This document shows, in pieces, positions 10,101-20,600 of a stretch of DNA of 64,000 nt. The stretch comes from Ciona savignyi. Taxonomy: Eukaryota > Chordata > Ascidiacea > Phlebobranchia > Cionidae. The notes beneath the pieces are model-generated. The model ran no database searches. It saw only the letters and a list, made by a program, of their open reading frames with translations, and had not been told where the DNA came from. The stretch lies in assembly GCA_000149265.1 (NCBI GenBank), contig CH002050.1:497597-561596 (forward strand), read 5' to 3'. Each line of letters begins with the position of its first letter. The first letter of the stretch is position 1. The position numbers and the translations under genes were made by a program.

Positions 10101-11919
10101 TAGAAACTATACAAAACATAGCAAAGAATCCAATCAGGCTAGCAATAAATGGGATAGGCAACTTCAGGCATCAAGTTGTTTTCGCCAAAATAGTTGATGG
10201 TAAAGAACTAGAAGACATCTCCACTATTGCAAGTTAGTTTGTTTAAGGCTATATGTTCGGGTTACCGGAGTTATTGCAGTGTGTTGTTTATGGTTTACAC
10301 GTTTCATTCAATTTAGTAGAAGTAGAACCCATTAATCGGCAATGTCAGTTAAGTGCCTTGCCCAAGGACACAACCGACAAGCTAACGACCAGCGTTTGAA
10401 AGACGCCGCACTAAACCACCAGATTAAATCCTTCTGACATTTAAATGACAGAATGGGAATTAACCAAGCAGTTTAACTCTTTACAAAATCTTAACCGTAA
10501 TTTTCATTTTAATTTAGATTATTTAGCTGGTCAGATGAAAGAATTTGGAAGCATGGATTCGAAATCATTTAACCCCCATGTAACGATGATGAAACTCTCA
10601 AAAATGTCCGGCAGACATTGCAAGGTATGTTGATCACATGAACCCTCTCATTTTGAAATTCCCAATGTAACTTGCTTTAAATTCATTATTCATTAAAACT
10701 GCGTCTGAGAATAACCTGAAAATATTGTTTTTTCACTAGCAAACGCATTGTTATCTCAAACACACTTAATAACATGTGTTATTGTGATGTAATGATTGCA
10801 ATTAACTGTATAATAACATGTGTCTACGCCTATCATTATGAAGCGTATGTGACTAATATATTAATACTTATATTTTGGTTACCCGTGTTTACTTGTCCGA
10901 CCTGTTAGTCTGGCGATTTAGTGCAGCGCCTTTCAACCGAAAGGTTTCAGGTTCGAAAACGGTCACTAGCTAGTCGGTTTTGTCTTTGGGCAGGACACTT
11001 AACCGACATTGCCTGAACCCAGCAGATTAATGGGTTCTACCAAATTGAAGGAACTGGGGAACCATACACAACACACTGCAATAGCTCCGATAACCGACGG
11101 TGGGCACGAGGTGATCTGACGATTTCGAAACTTGCAGTTTCGAACTTGTAGGAAATCAGTCCTGAATCCTGTAAAAAATAGTCATGCCTTTTATAATTCT
11201 GTCTAGATTCGAAAAATTAAGCCATCACTTTATGAAGATATCTGTGGTATTGATTTTGGAGAGGAACTAGTGAATAAAATTGAACTCCTTTCCATGATGA
11301 AACCCAAACAAAGGGATGGATACTACCATGCCGAAGCTCAAATTTCCATTGGTTTGTTTTTTTTATTTTTTTTACTTTCCAATGCCATGATTGAACAATT
11401 TTAACTGTAGATGGTCTATCTTATAAGGTTTTTTTGTCGGTTATGGTTTTTAACTTAATGGTGCATTGACATTGCATTTATTAAATCTACTAAGCTCAAT
11501 CAAACGTTTAAATCATTGTTTAAAGTTGCATTATTAACAATTAGAGCTCTGAAATTGCAATTTGGTAGAACTCATTAGTCCACACATGTTCAAGCAATGC
11601 CTGTTAAGTGCCTTGCCCAAGAACACAACTGACTAGCTAGCGACCCGTTTTGTACCTTCAACCCTTTGCTGCCAAGACATAAGGTAACCTTGTCCTTATA
11701 ACTCCCATCTACCGGTTAAAATTCACTAATCCATTCCTTTTTTCTACAGATAACTTGCATGATGACCAATCTGCAACCGACTTGGACATCTGGGCCACCT
11801 CTTTATCTGCGTATTGCATCACAAATTCAATGTCTTGTGTTATAAGACTACAGGATTTCGCTTCCAATATAGCAACTACTGTCATATCATGTGCATTAAA
11901 ACAAAGGGGGCTCACGTAG
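7140..11919 (+). CDS. AKAP7: AKAP7-like protein with 2H phosphoesterase (LigT-like) domain, seven exons
   Basis: Exons 7140-7182 (tentative), 8554-8685, 9364-9493, 10075-10232, 10518-10624, 11207-11351, 11750-11919 join in phase to 294 residues. A basic KRKRKKKSKK cluster at about 20-29 resembles a nuclear localisation signal. RPNYFLGVRI opens the AKAP7 NLS/2H domain, whose two catalytic-type motifs are both present: HIT (86-88, in PVSTSHITL) and HVT (175-177, in SFNPHVTMMKLSK). KIKPSLYEDI and SMMKPKQRDGYYHAE also match AKAP7 blocks. The C-terminal exon holds an amphipathic helix, ASNIATTVISCA (276-287), that fits the PKA regulatory-subunit binding pattern. The family anchors PKA and may hydrolyse cyclic phosphates or 2'-5' oligonucleotides. 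Exons 2-7 are well supported. Exon 1 rests only on phase and position, so the N-terminus may differ. Introns are loaded with SINE copies. Confidence 0.88.
7187..7192 (+). promoter_or_regulatory. AATAAA polyadenylation signal candidate
   Basis: An AATAAA hexamer lies 84 bp after the DUS4L stop, followed by a T-rich stretch. It could end the DUS4L transcript. It also lies just past the proposed first exon of the AKAP7-like gene, so the two readings compete. Confidence 0.45.
7286..7580 (+). repeat. tRNA-derived SINE, near full length
   Basis: This copy runs from the tRNA-like head (GTTAGTCTAGCGGTTTA, box A type) through the GGCACGGCTCTTACC region to the tail ending CTGTCCTATCCTAA. It shares the central block AACACACTGCATTAGCTCC and the GGTGGGCGCGAGGTGATCTG block with all other copies in the window. 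The middle part is diverged. Confidence 0.85.
7806..8030 (-). repeat. tRNA-derived SINE, 5'-truncated
   Basis: Reverse-orientation copy starting with the tail (AGGATAGGATATTTATG) and running through the central domain to GTGCCTTGCCCAATGAC. The tRNA-like head with boxes A and B is missing. Confidence 0.85.
8150..8320 (+). repeat. degraded SINE fragment
   Basis: Diverged match to the SINE middle, recognised by TTAGGCAAGGCACTTGG, CAATACACTGCAATAGC and GGTAATCTGACAATTTCC in the right order and spacing. Confidence 0.55.
9034..9189 (+). repeat. SINE 3' half
   Basis: Begins within the central domain (ACATGTCTATCATATACAAC) and ends in the TATCC-type tail. It contains an extra CCCTAACCCC run not seen in other copies. 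It abuts an oppositely oriented 5' half at 9190. Confidence 0.8.
9190..9320 (-). repeat. SINE 5' half (head), reverse orientation
   Basis: Reverse copy of the head with a good box B (GGTTTCGAACC read on the plus strand) and the GTGCCTTGCCCAAGGACAC block. Together with 9034-9189 it looks like one SINE whose head has been inverted, or two truncated copies joined. Confidence 0.8.
9732..9937 (-). repeat. degraded SINE copy with internal 12-bp duplication
   Basis: Reverse copy recognised by GTATTGCGGTGTGTTATG, TGCCTTGACCAAAGACACA and the head region. The stretch AAGGGTGACACT is repeated in tandem near the head. Confidence 0.7.
10259..10439 (-). repeat. SINE, tail-truncated, between AKAP7-like exons 4 and 5
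   Basis: Reverse copy from GGTTACCGGAGTTATTGCAG to the head CGCACTAAACCACCAG. The tail is lost. It lies about 27 bp after the donor of exon 4 (10232) and 79 bp before the acceptor of exon 5. Confidence 0.8.
10894..11126 (+). repeat. SINE, 3'-truncated
   Basis: Complete head with box A (TAGTCTGGCGATTTAGTGC) and box B (GGTTCGAAAAC), central domain, then an abrupt end after GAGGTGATCTGACGATTTCG. Confidence 0.85.
11562..11685 (-). repeat. SINE fragment before last AKAP7-like exon
   Basis: Reverse fragment covering the middle and head: TTTGGTAGAACTCATTAGTC, AAGTGCCTTGCCCAAGAAC and GACTAGCTAGCGACC. It is diverged at both ends. Confidence 0.7.
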
Positions 11920-12091
11920 TCTTATACTGCGTTGGGTTTGTTATAAGGGAGTGTTCGTGGTGGTAAGCTAGAATATATTAGAACTGACTATGCCGGCCAC
12001 TACTAAGAGGTTTACGTTTTAATATTTGTTCACTTGTAGGTGCTTATGAGTACAACCATCTCCTAATTACAATCAAACTAAATGTTCTTAA

Positions 12092-12250
12092 AGAACCGGT
12101 TGGTCTGGTGGTTAAGTGCGACGTCTTTCAACCGAAAGGTTGCAGATTCGAAACTGGTCGCTAGCTAGTTGGTTGTATCCTTGGGCAAGGCACTTAACGG
12201 ACATTGCCTGAACCCAGCGGATTAATGGGATCTATCATATTAAAAGAACT
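12092..12250 (+). repeat. SINE, 3'-truncated
   Basis: Head and central domain up to GGGATCTATCATATTAAAAG. Box A is in the GGTCTGGTGGTTAAGTGCG stretch and box B is GATTCGAAACTGG. Confidence 0.85.
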
Positions 12251-12269
12251 GTAACCATTTGTTTCTTTG

Positions 12270-12420
12270 CTATTTACGTTTTCACATTTGTATGTTTTAA
12301 TATATTTGAGTTTAAATAACGTGTTTTAACGACTGTTCATTTTGCCGTCTTTTCCCGTTCCTGTGCCGTGTACTTATTCGTTTGTCATTTTTATTACGGG
12401 GACAAAAAATTAATAAACCA
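12270..12420 (+). repeat. dispersed repeat of unknown class, copy 1
   Basis: Contains the block ACGTGTTTTAACGACTGTTC followed by a CCGTCTTTTCCCGTTCCTGT block. Related copies lie at about 36370-36530 (+), 44755-44880 (-) and 45480-45640 (-). No tRNA-like boxes or clear terminal repeats are visible. Confidence 0.6.
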
Positions 12421-12645
12421 AACTACACGTGTAGGGGATAAATATTGCAACCTTCTTCTTATTGCATTTAAATGAAATGTTCTTAAAGAAATGGCGCTTC
12501 TTTGCTATGTAGGGCAACGCAGTAACAGTTTTAGCACGTGGTAAATGGAAACAACAGTAATTCCTCTATATGACCCTGACTCTGGTCTTTAAATTTTATT
12601 TTTTATCTACTGGATATGAAAAAAAATTAAAACTGAATAAAACTT

Positions 12646-12944
12646 GTCCGGCCCGATGGTCTAGCGGTTAAGTGCGTCGCCTTTCAATCGAAAGGTTGCA
12701 GTTGCGAAACTGGTCGCTAGCTAGTCGGTTGTGTCCTTGGGCAAGGCACTTTACGGACATTGCCTGAACCCAGCGGATTAATGGGTTCTACCAAATTGAA
12801 GGAACGTGTCTATCATATACAACACACTGCAATAGCTCCGGTAACCCGACGATGGGCGCGAGGTGATCTGACGATTGCCCGTGTGATAACCCCTGGGGTT
12901 TTCCCATTCACGGGGATAAACATGAATATCCTATCCTATCCTCC
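12646..12944 (+). repeat. tRNA-derived SINE, full-length reference copy
   Basis: The best-preserved copy in the window. It starts GTCCGGCCCGATGGTCTAGC (box A), carries a slightly altered box B (GTTGCGAAACTGG; other copies read GGTTCGAAAC), then the GTCCTTGGGCAAGGCAC block, the CACACTGCAATAGCTCCGG block and GGCGCGAGGTGATCTGACG. It ends in GAATATCCTATCCTATCC, a short tandem tail typical of SINE priming ends. At about 299 bp it defines family length. The family name is not known to me. Confidence 0.92.
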
Positions 12945-13097
12945 TAAACGATAACATGTGTGGTTAAAGTCAAATATATCGAGGTGATTGTTGAAAATAT
13001 TCGAGCTTATGTATCAAATTCCTACGCTTGTGTATCAAAAGCGTATGTACCAAGTTTCTGGCACTATTATTAAAGACTGGTAGGCCCTATGACAGGC

Positions 13098-13187
13098 GAA
13101 CATTATTCGTTTTAACACAATTTTTGCTTGTGTACTATGATAGGGTAAACATTATTCGTTTTAACACACTTTTTGCTTGTGTACTAT
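13098..13187 (+). repeat. tandem duplication of about 48 bp
   Basis: Two adjacent copies of AACATTATTCGTTTTAACAC followed by a TTTTTGCTTGTGTACTAT block, differing at only a few bases. The copies start near 13099 and 13149. Confidence 0.8.
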
Positions 13188-13269
13188 TTAAATGTGTTAA
13201 TTATTGGAAAACTATTTGCGTTTAAAAAGAAGTTACATTGTGATCTATGTATGTAGTAATTATAAGAAC

Positions 13270-13479
13270 TCAGTATCAGCCACCGACGATTACAACGAGA
13301 CGACAGCCAAAGGGGAACTTTTGGCTGAGCGACTAGCAGCAGCTAAATGCGCCTGTCCCTACCACAGCAATCCGCGACCAAAAGACCCAAGTAAAAAGCA
13401 GGGGTGCTATAGAAAGTTACAACACCTGATGCGATCTTCGATTCCCTACGCGCTGTCTCGACTCTCGGAGGTGCGCTAA
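13270..13479 (+). CDS. possible last exon of an unrecognised gene
   Basis: A GC-richer block in AT-rich surroundings, open on the plus strand to a TAA at 13477. The product (SATDDYNETTAKGELLAERL, then KCACPYHSNPRPKDPSKKQG) is charged and hydrophilic with three Cys. AG dinucleotides near 13270 could serve as an acceptor, but no partner exon was found. The frame continues upstream to about 13204, where composition no longer looks coding. I do not recognise it. It could equally be a chance frame in a GC-rich regulatory element. Confidence 0.3.
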   Translation, partial: SVSATDDYNETTAKGELLAERLAAAKCACPYHSNPRPKDPSKKQGCYRKLQHLMRSSIPYALSRLSEVR

Positions 13480-14072
13480 TTAATTGAGGTTGTCCGCGAA
13501 AACGTCCTCGACTTGACTGCTGTCTTCTGTGGTTCGTCGATCAAAGCTTCAGTAGTTTGATAACATTAATTGTATTGAGCAATTGAGGCGATTAACTTAG
13601 TACCAGCTGCAAGTTAGATTCGTTAGATGTTTCAACGACATAGATTTCAGACCAATTGACATCCAAAGTATTCAACAGCTGCGGTAATAATCGTAAACCT
13701 AATAATAATAGTTTAGTGATGACGCAATGTCAGCGCAAATGCCGGCTGCGGCGATCATAAATCTTATGTAAACACATGAGGTCGCTACAAACCCATATGG
13801 GCCTGTAGGACTCTTTTTTTATACATAAGAAGCGCTGTTTAAATTGATCGCGTTAGCTATTTAGCCACACCGCCGTTAATCCATAGGAGTAAATACTGTA
13901 GATGGCGTTATTAATTTATTTATATGCTCAGATCTAACGACACCGGAATTCCGAAGGGAACCCATAATAAAGTTAGTAAATTATGAGCGCGTGTCACAAC
14001 TGGCTCCTAGAACCAACACCTTCCAGTTAAACCTCCCCCGCCACACCCAACTAGTATGTTAGGTTAGTTTGT

Positions 14073-14505
14073 GGCCCGGATAGTCTGGTGGTTTAGTGCG
14101 GCGCCTTTCAACCAAAAGGTTGAAGGTTTAGAACTGGTCGATAGCTAGTTGGTTGGGTGCATGGGCAAGGCACTCGGTGGAATTGCCTAAACGGGAAAAC
14201 CAAGGCGCTTAACACTTGGTGGGAATTGCCTAAATGGGAAAACCAAGGCGCTTAATTAACACACGGGCAATCGTCAGATCACCTCCCGCCCACCGTCGGG
14301 ATACCGGAGCTATTACATTGTGTTTCGTAGGATAGAAATGTTCCTTCAATATGGTAGAACCCACTAATCCGCTGGGTTTAGGCAATGTCCGTTAAGTGCC
14401 TTGCACAACCGACCAGGACACAACTGACTAGCTAGCGACCAGCTTCGAGCCTGCAACCTTTCGGTTGACAGGCGCCGCACTAAACCACCAGACTATCCGG
14501 ACGAC
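14073..14505. repeat. head-to-head inverted SINE pair
   Basis: The left arm (14073-14180, +) is a SINE head with TAGTCTGGTGGTTTAGTGC. The right arm (about 14185-14505, -) is a nearly whole reverse copy ending with the complementary head CGCACTAAACCACCAGACTA. The two heads form a terminal inverted repeat of roughly 100 bp. A piece near 14180-14250 (AACCAAGGCGCTTAA context) is duplicated in tandem. Both heads share the unusual GCGGCGCC variant, which suggests one copy arose from the other. Confidence 0.85.
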
Positions 14506-15117
14506 CTATACTGACATCATAAGGACATATAGCAAGGCTCTAATAGTTTCTACATCAAAAGCTTCAATTCGTAAACAACACATAAAAATTTGTTAATTGG
14601 TACAAAATAGTTTATTTTTGGAATTCGCTAGGAATAAAGGAAATGCAACTTGCAGAAAAAGGAACTGGGCTTTAACATGAGAATCGATGCAATAGATTTT
14701 AACAATATAAATAAATAATAGTAAAATTGATGTCGTACAGAAAAAATTGTAGAACATCGTGGCATTGTAGTGTCGATGTGATTAAATGGCATCACTATAA
14801 ATAATATTAATAAATATTAGTAGAAAGATAAACTCAAAGATATTTCTAACTGCTACTGGTTGAACTTTGGTGCGATGCTTAAAACGTGAATTATATTTAA
14901 ATTATGAAAGAACTTTATTTTACTAAGGCACAAAGAAGGTGAAATATTAAAAGAATTTACCGAAAGAAGAAAACTGTATTTTTGAAAGGCGTTTGGTCCA
15001 AAAAACAACTTGCCTTTGCGTTTCTCCGCTCGGAAATTCGTAAACAATAATTCAAACAAATGTAAACCTACACAAGTTTAGACTATAACCCAAAGTATAT
15101 AATAATAAGTCGTTAGC

Positions 15118-17632
15118 TTATACGAACATGCTCGCGGCTCGAGACACAATGTATGCAAGGTATCCTACACCACATATGCATGCGCACAATGACATGGTAA
15201 TTTCCCGTTTGATTTGACGATAACCCGGGCTTGAATCGACCATGTTATTTTGAAGTATTTCGCCTTTCTTGTTCTTGTGCGGAAAGTCCTCTTCGGGAAT
15301 TTGACACCCAAGAAACTTACATAACTTCGGCCAGCCTTCCGAACATTTAAAGACAAGTAATTTGTCTTTGGGGGCCACCTAGAATACATCTACAGGTTAT
15401 TTGGCTGTACTTATTACCACATTTTCGTGAAGGATAAAAACTACTTTACAACGTTAATAATAAAATCGGAAAATGTGGGACGACAAAAATGAAGAAAATA
15501 TATGCAAAGGTAGTTTAAAATACTCTTAAACAACATTTCCGTTAGGGCGGGTTGGGGATTTGCAAAATTTAAGTAATTTCTTATTTTTTACTTTTTGTAC
15601 GGCCCCTATACGTAATCCAACGTCACATACTGCGGGGTATTAGAATAAAATATGTTGTGACGGAATTTGATTTGAATCATAGGACCCGTCAAGAGGTCCA
15701 CGTTACCTCACTAAAAGGCGTTGTAATTTCAAGTGTGTTTTTAACCACAAGGTATGTTAAAGTGGCCCTATAAAATACCAGGCTATGAGTTTGTGTACAT
15801 AAGCTAAAAAGTATAGTAGGCCTATCACGCAATGGGTGTATGCGGATAAGCAAGTCACACACTTGTTTATGTCGCACTGACAATACAGGCTTATATCTAT
15901 TACAGGTATATGTAAAGTTTTTTAACCGTATTTTCTTCCACCTACCTGCAAAACACGGGCGTTGTGGTTCCTGTAAGCTATCCTCAGTGCTTGGTTGTTG
16001 GGGACGTAAGTTTGCCACGGCGAGATAGGAACTGACCCAAAGGCGATCCGAACTGGAAAAGTTGTTGTGTTGAGAAAGATAGAACACTTAAGTTTTGCTT
16101 TAAACAAATCAGGACAGTGGTTATAACAAGAGGTTTGACGAAATATTAAAATAGGATAGGATATTCATGTTTATTCCCGTGAATGGAAAAAAACAAGGGG
16201 ATTAGCACACGGGCAATCGTCAGAAGACCTCTCGCCCACCGTAGGGTTACCGGAGCTATTGCAGTGTGTTGTGTATGATTCAAACATTTCTTTAACTTTG
16301 TCCGACAGGTTAGTCTGGTGGTTTAGTGCGTCGCCTTTCAGCCGAAAGGTTGTAGGTACGAAACTAGTCGCTAGCTAGTCGGTTGTGTCCTTGTGCAAGG
16401 CATTTAACGGACATTGCCTGAACCCAGTGGATTAATGAGTTCTACTAAATTGAAGGAACGTGTGAATCATACACAACGTACTGCAATAACTCTGGTAACC
16501 CGACGGTGCTGGGTGCTAGGTGATTTGACGATTGCCCGTGTGTTAACCCTTTTGGTTTTTCCATCCACGGGGATAAACATAGAATATCCTATCCACTTTA
16601 GTACATAATACATTTTAACAAAACTTGGACTGTTTTGTAGAACAGTTTGATGTCACTATGTCAACAGCTATTAGAATGTTAATGGTTTAGGAACCAGTAA
16701 GTATATTAAACGCTCTATATGCCAACGCCATAAAAAGGTTATGAGGTGACTTACTGGCATTATTCAGAAATCTCTGAAGTTTCGAGCAGTGGGGAGATAG
16801 TCGGCTGATGGCGCTATAGAGACCGCAAGTCGATAGAGTTCGCATCTGATAATTGATGCTTTCAAGCCACTCGTCTTCCGTTTCTCGTATCATCAACACA
16901 ATCTGTGATTTTGTTAAATTGTAACTTTATATTCGAGTATTTTGGTGACACGGCACAGTCGAGTTATTCGGCACTTGCACTCGTTAGCTCGGTCAGTTAG
17001 AGCGTCCGTCTTCCGCATAAACCGAGTGGCTATTGGATCGAAACCCGTCAGCCGTCACGGACTAGTTCTTTATGCCCTGGTCAATATACACTTAGCGCAC
17101 TCACCAAAATGAATGACGTATAATCATACACAATATACCGCAATGGTGAACCCGATGATAAGCAAGTTCAATCTGACGATTGCACGTATGATACCAATAT
17201 GCGTTTTCTCATCCACGGGATAGATATAAAATATAAACATAAAAATCTTAAATTTCTTGTAAATACCCTCATTAGTATTATTTCTTTACTTTGCCCATAT
17301 TTCTTTTTTCGTACACAAAAATCTCCAAGAGGTGCGTGCATGCTATAACAGAAGTGTGAATTGTTTACATAACAACGCACCTTTGCGTCAGGAAACGCGC
17401 GATGCATCTCCTCCCAATAATGACAGGCGGGTACGTCACAAGTGGCGTCTATGTCGTTGTACATAACGCGGAAGTCGTCAGCAGTTCCCCCGACCGTCAT
17501 AATCTTGGTCCACTGGTCGTGCAAGTTCTCGAAGTTATGCTCGGCATCATACACGCTGTAGCCGAGTGTCATAAGTGCATCGCGGATTGAATTTGTACCG
17601 GTTTTCGGAAATCCAGCTAAAATTATTTTCAT
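15118..17632 (-). CDS. sulfotransferase-family protein (Sulfotransfer_4 type), four exons
   Basis: Exons 17632-17381, 16902-16755, 16052-15946 and 15378-15118 join in phase to 255 residues. The N-terminus KIILAGFPKTGTNSIRDAL carries the 5'-phosphosulfate-binding loop (FPKTGTNS, residues 8-15) that binds the PAPS cofactor. IVLMIREDE-like sequence in exon 2 (IVLMIRETEDEW) corresponds to the family VRDPExW block. Exon 3 ends in YRNHNARVLQ, and exon 4 gives VAPKDKLLVFKCSEGWPKLCKFLG, matching the family YxxHN...P.ekLLVy...dGW.pLC.FLg pattern. A C-terminal hydrophobic stretch near residues 232-251 looks like a membrane anchor. The substrate cannot be told from sequence. The start is the first ATG upstream of the P-loop. 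Confidence 0.88.
16152..16299 (-). repeat. SINE 3' half, reverse
   Basis: Starts with the tail ATAGGATAGGATATTCATG and ends within the central domain. It joins directly onto a full-length plus copy at 16300, so the two TATCC tails face outward. Both lie in intron 2 of the sulfotransferase gene. Confidence 0.87.
16300..16594 (+). repeat. tRNA-derived SINE, full length
   Basis: Complete copy with TAGTCTGGTGGTTTAGTGCG (box A), a GGTACGAAACTAG box B, central domain and GAATATCCTATCC tail. It ends 160 bp past the donor end of sulfotransferase exon 2 and is antisense to the gene. Confidence 0.9.
16983..17225 (+). repeat. diverged tRNA-derived SINE of a related subfamily
   Basis: The head TCGTTAGCTCGGTCAGTTAG and box B GGATCGAAACC are more tRNA-like than in the main family. 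The 3' part (CATACACAATATACCGCAAT, AATCTGACGATTGCACG) follows the main SINE order. It lies in intron 1 of the sulfotransferase gene. Confidence 0.65.
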
Positions 17633-20600
17633 TTTGCAGACGATTCGTTAACTGCTATTTTTGCTCTTATCCTATTATGGGAAAAGTATGACATTCAATG
17701 ACTTGTATACCATTGAAGTGTGTCAAATAATGAATTACATGCGAGTACACATCTGTATTTCCACACATTTACTGTTAATTTTACTACTAAAATATATACT
17801 AATTTATTTAGGAATCAACGAAAAAAATAAAAAAAAACACCTAAACTTTATTTGAAAATTTAAAAGGAAAATGGAAGAAGCCTTTATTTGTATCTTTCAC
17901 GCTTTAACCTACAGCGATGCACTTAATAGGTCCACGGTGTGACCTGACCCTATGACACGGAATTACAATCCAGTCTACATCGGTTAAGCTGTGTAACGAT
18001 CTCGCTGTTTACCATAATGATTCATCAGCTTTTGGCGGGCGCCCAATATTTAACTTGGCTTGTTGCAGAAATATATAGGCCACGGACTGAACGGAATAAC
18101 AAAATACCTTACATGCGGCAAAGCATAGCGCAGTTGCACGGCTAACTTAACAAGATCAATGGCCATCATGGCTATATATGTATATATACAAAATTAACAA
18201 CTTTATAAAATTCACGCGCAATGGTCGTGATATACGGTCGCAACACGACAGAATGCGTCATTGTACTGCACTTGTTTGACACTATTACCAACCCGCAGCT
18301 AATAGACAAAATAAAAACGGTCGTGTTAAATTTGCTGGTAGACTAACAAACATCATCGGTCGGTTTTCTGAAAATAATCGCCGATTTAAGTAAACAATTT
18401 TGATTTCTTACGCCGTAATTGTGCAGCATTAAACATAATAACCTTGCAGCACTTAATGAGCCTTACACAACGGTCTGCAAGTTGTGGCTAAACAAGCACT
18501 AGTTTGAGATAATAGTGCCGCTTGACTATACCTGGTTTCCTGCACTTTTGCTGCAAATTTCTTGGTATTTTAGCTAGCCACCTTTCGTTACCTCGCACCT
18601 ATTAATAATGTTAACCTTTACACAAATCTTGGCAGGTTTAACAACGATTGATCTCTGTTCGTGGTGAAAAAACAAATCTAGTTTTTTTTAGTTAATACAA
18701 ACCTTTTTTAATTATCAAGTTCATACATATCAATAAACTAAACTGTTGTAGGCGTTTGTCATACCTTGCCTTTAACTAGATTTTTTGCAAAATGTCTCAG
18801 AAAACGAACACCCCTAACATCGCCATATGGTCCTTATACATGTTCTGTCAGAGAAACTAGGTAGTAAATTGAGAACCGCGAGCTTTATATCCCACAACAC
18901 TTTTTATCTCGACCGAATGGAATTTATAGGACTTCTACAAAGCAAACGTAAATGGAGAAAGAACTCCAAATTCACACAAAACATTTACGCGAATCCGCCT
19001 TCTCGGAACTTCAAGTCGCCTGCACATGAACTCTCTTATTTTCACGCGAATTCGTTAAGCGCCAAAGCATTGCAACTGATGCGTGAATGGGGACAAGTGA
19101 AAACGAGCTTACGTACCAGCGGTGACATTCTCCCTTCGCGCGACTTAATCAGTAAATTCAATTTTATCGAAACGAAGTACTTCCATTTACCACATCATGT
19201 ACCAATGATTCTGGATCACCAGCGCCAATTAAACTACTGGCAAATCCACCAGACTTTAATATCCGGTCTAACCTTATAGTACTGAGTGCAGCCGGGTTCA
19301 CAATTGAGTTCTATGACGTGTGAGAAGCGGACTAGACTCACCTCCATACTTCCGCAACGTAAAACCCTGTTACATGAGTTGATAGTAATAATAAGCGCAT
19401 ACTATCTATGCTTACTATTTTGTTTTTGTTATAAACGATTTGCTGATTACTAACCAATAGGGGTCATAAAATAGAATACAAAATGAGCTAAGGGTTGCTT
19501 TTACAGAAAATAATGTACAAAATATGTGTTAAAGTTGACCAAAATTACAGTCTAATGTTCTTCGTTAAAACAGTTTTTTAGAAAAAGAATAAAACTATTT
19601 TTAAATTGTGATTTATTTTATCCGCACTGATTATGTTTTATTATATGATCCTATTTAAATACTATATAATGTCAAATATCCAAATTGTTAATATCAGTTA
19701 CGTGTGCTACCGGGCTCGTTCCAACAAACCTAATCAAGTGGCAATTACATTATATTAATGTCTTTAAACCAATAATACATTACTCTCTGCTTATTACTGG
19801 GAACTTTTCTTGGACTGATAGTGACAACCTGCCTGTTAAACTGTGTGGCTATTGCAATAAACATCACATGACGCATTAGTCGATATTCTGACGCATTGCT
19901 ATTGGTCTCAGCACTGGTAACAGTGTTTTGACGTCACATCATTTAATATATTTTAACCAACGGAGCAGCACTGTAGAAATATACATTTTTTCGGAAAACT
20001 ACAAACGAATACGTTTTGTTGCTAAACTATTGCGGAAAAGATGTTTTGTAAGCGGCAAACTGATTTTCCTATAAACACGTATTTTGCCAGTTTTACAGAC
20101 GGAGGAATGGCAGAAGGAAGCCTCATGGCTAAGGACCGCCTGATGCATATCATATTTGACTAGTTTCAGATTCGTAATCTGTGTGACAATATTTTCAAAG
20201 CATATTTTGGTTTGAGGCAACACTTGTTTCCCTGATAGTTCGGCACCACTCACTTGAGTGCATTTTGCAAGCTGCGTTGCCTAGTCTAGGGGAATGAAAA
20301 GAAACCATGACCGGAATGGTGCTCGGTGCAATTCTCACTCCGACGATTTTCTGTGCCGTTGTGTGCGTGACTTCAATTAACCGAATCGATCTAACTTTAA
20401 AACGAATCGATTTACATTGATCGATAAACAATTGAAGGACGAACGCCTGTATCAAATATTCAACACACTATACATCAGCTCTCCAGCCAGTGTACCGCCT
20501 GTCTTTAACCGATGCAAGGGAGCGGGTAGGTTATGTTTATGTGGGTTGGAAAAGCGAAGAATAATCTCTTTAATAACGCAGCGACGAAGCAGTGATTTTG

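Larger units (their letters stand above)
11920..15117. other. non-genic, repeat-bearing interval between AKAP7-like and sulfotransferase genes
   Basis: About 3.2 kb between two convergent genes. It contains SINE copies at 12.1, 12.7 and 14.1-14.5 kb, a dispersed repeat of unknown type at 12.27-12.42 kb, a tandem duplication at 13.1 kb and one coding-like block at 13.27-13.48 kb. The rest (13.5-14.07 and 14.5-15.1 kb) shows nothing recognisable. Confidence 0.5.

Noticed and set aside
12760-12954. Frames inside SINE copies here and at 7.3, 9.0, 16.4, 27.7, 35.3 and 42.4 kb
   Set aside because: They are translations of the SINE central domain ([23 protein letters not shown]) and not host genes.
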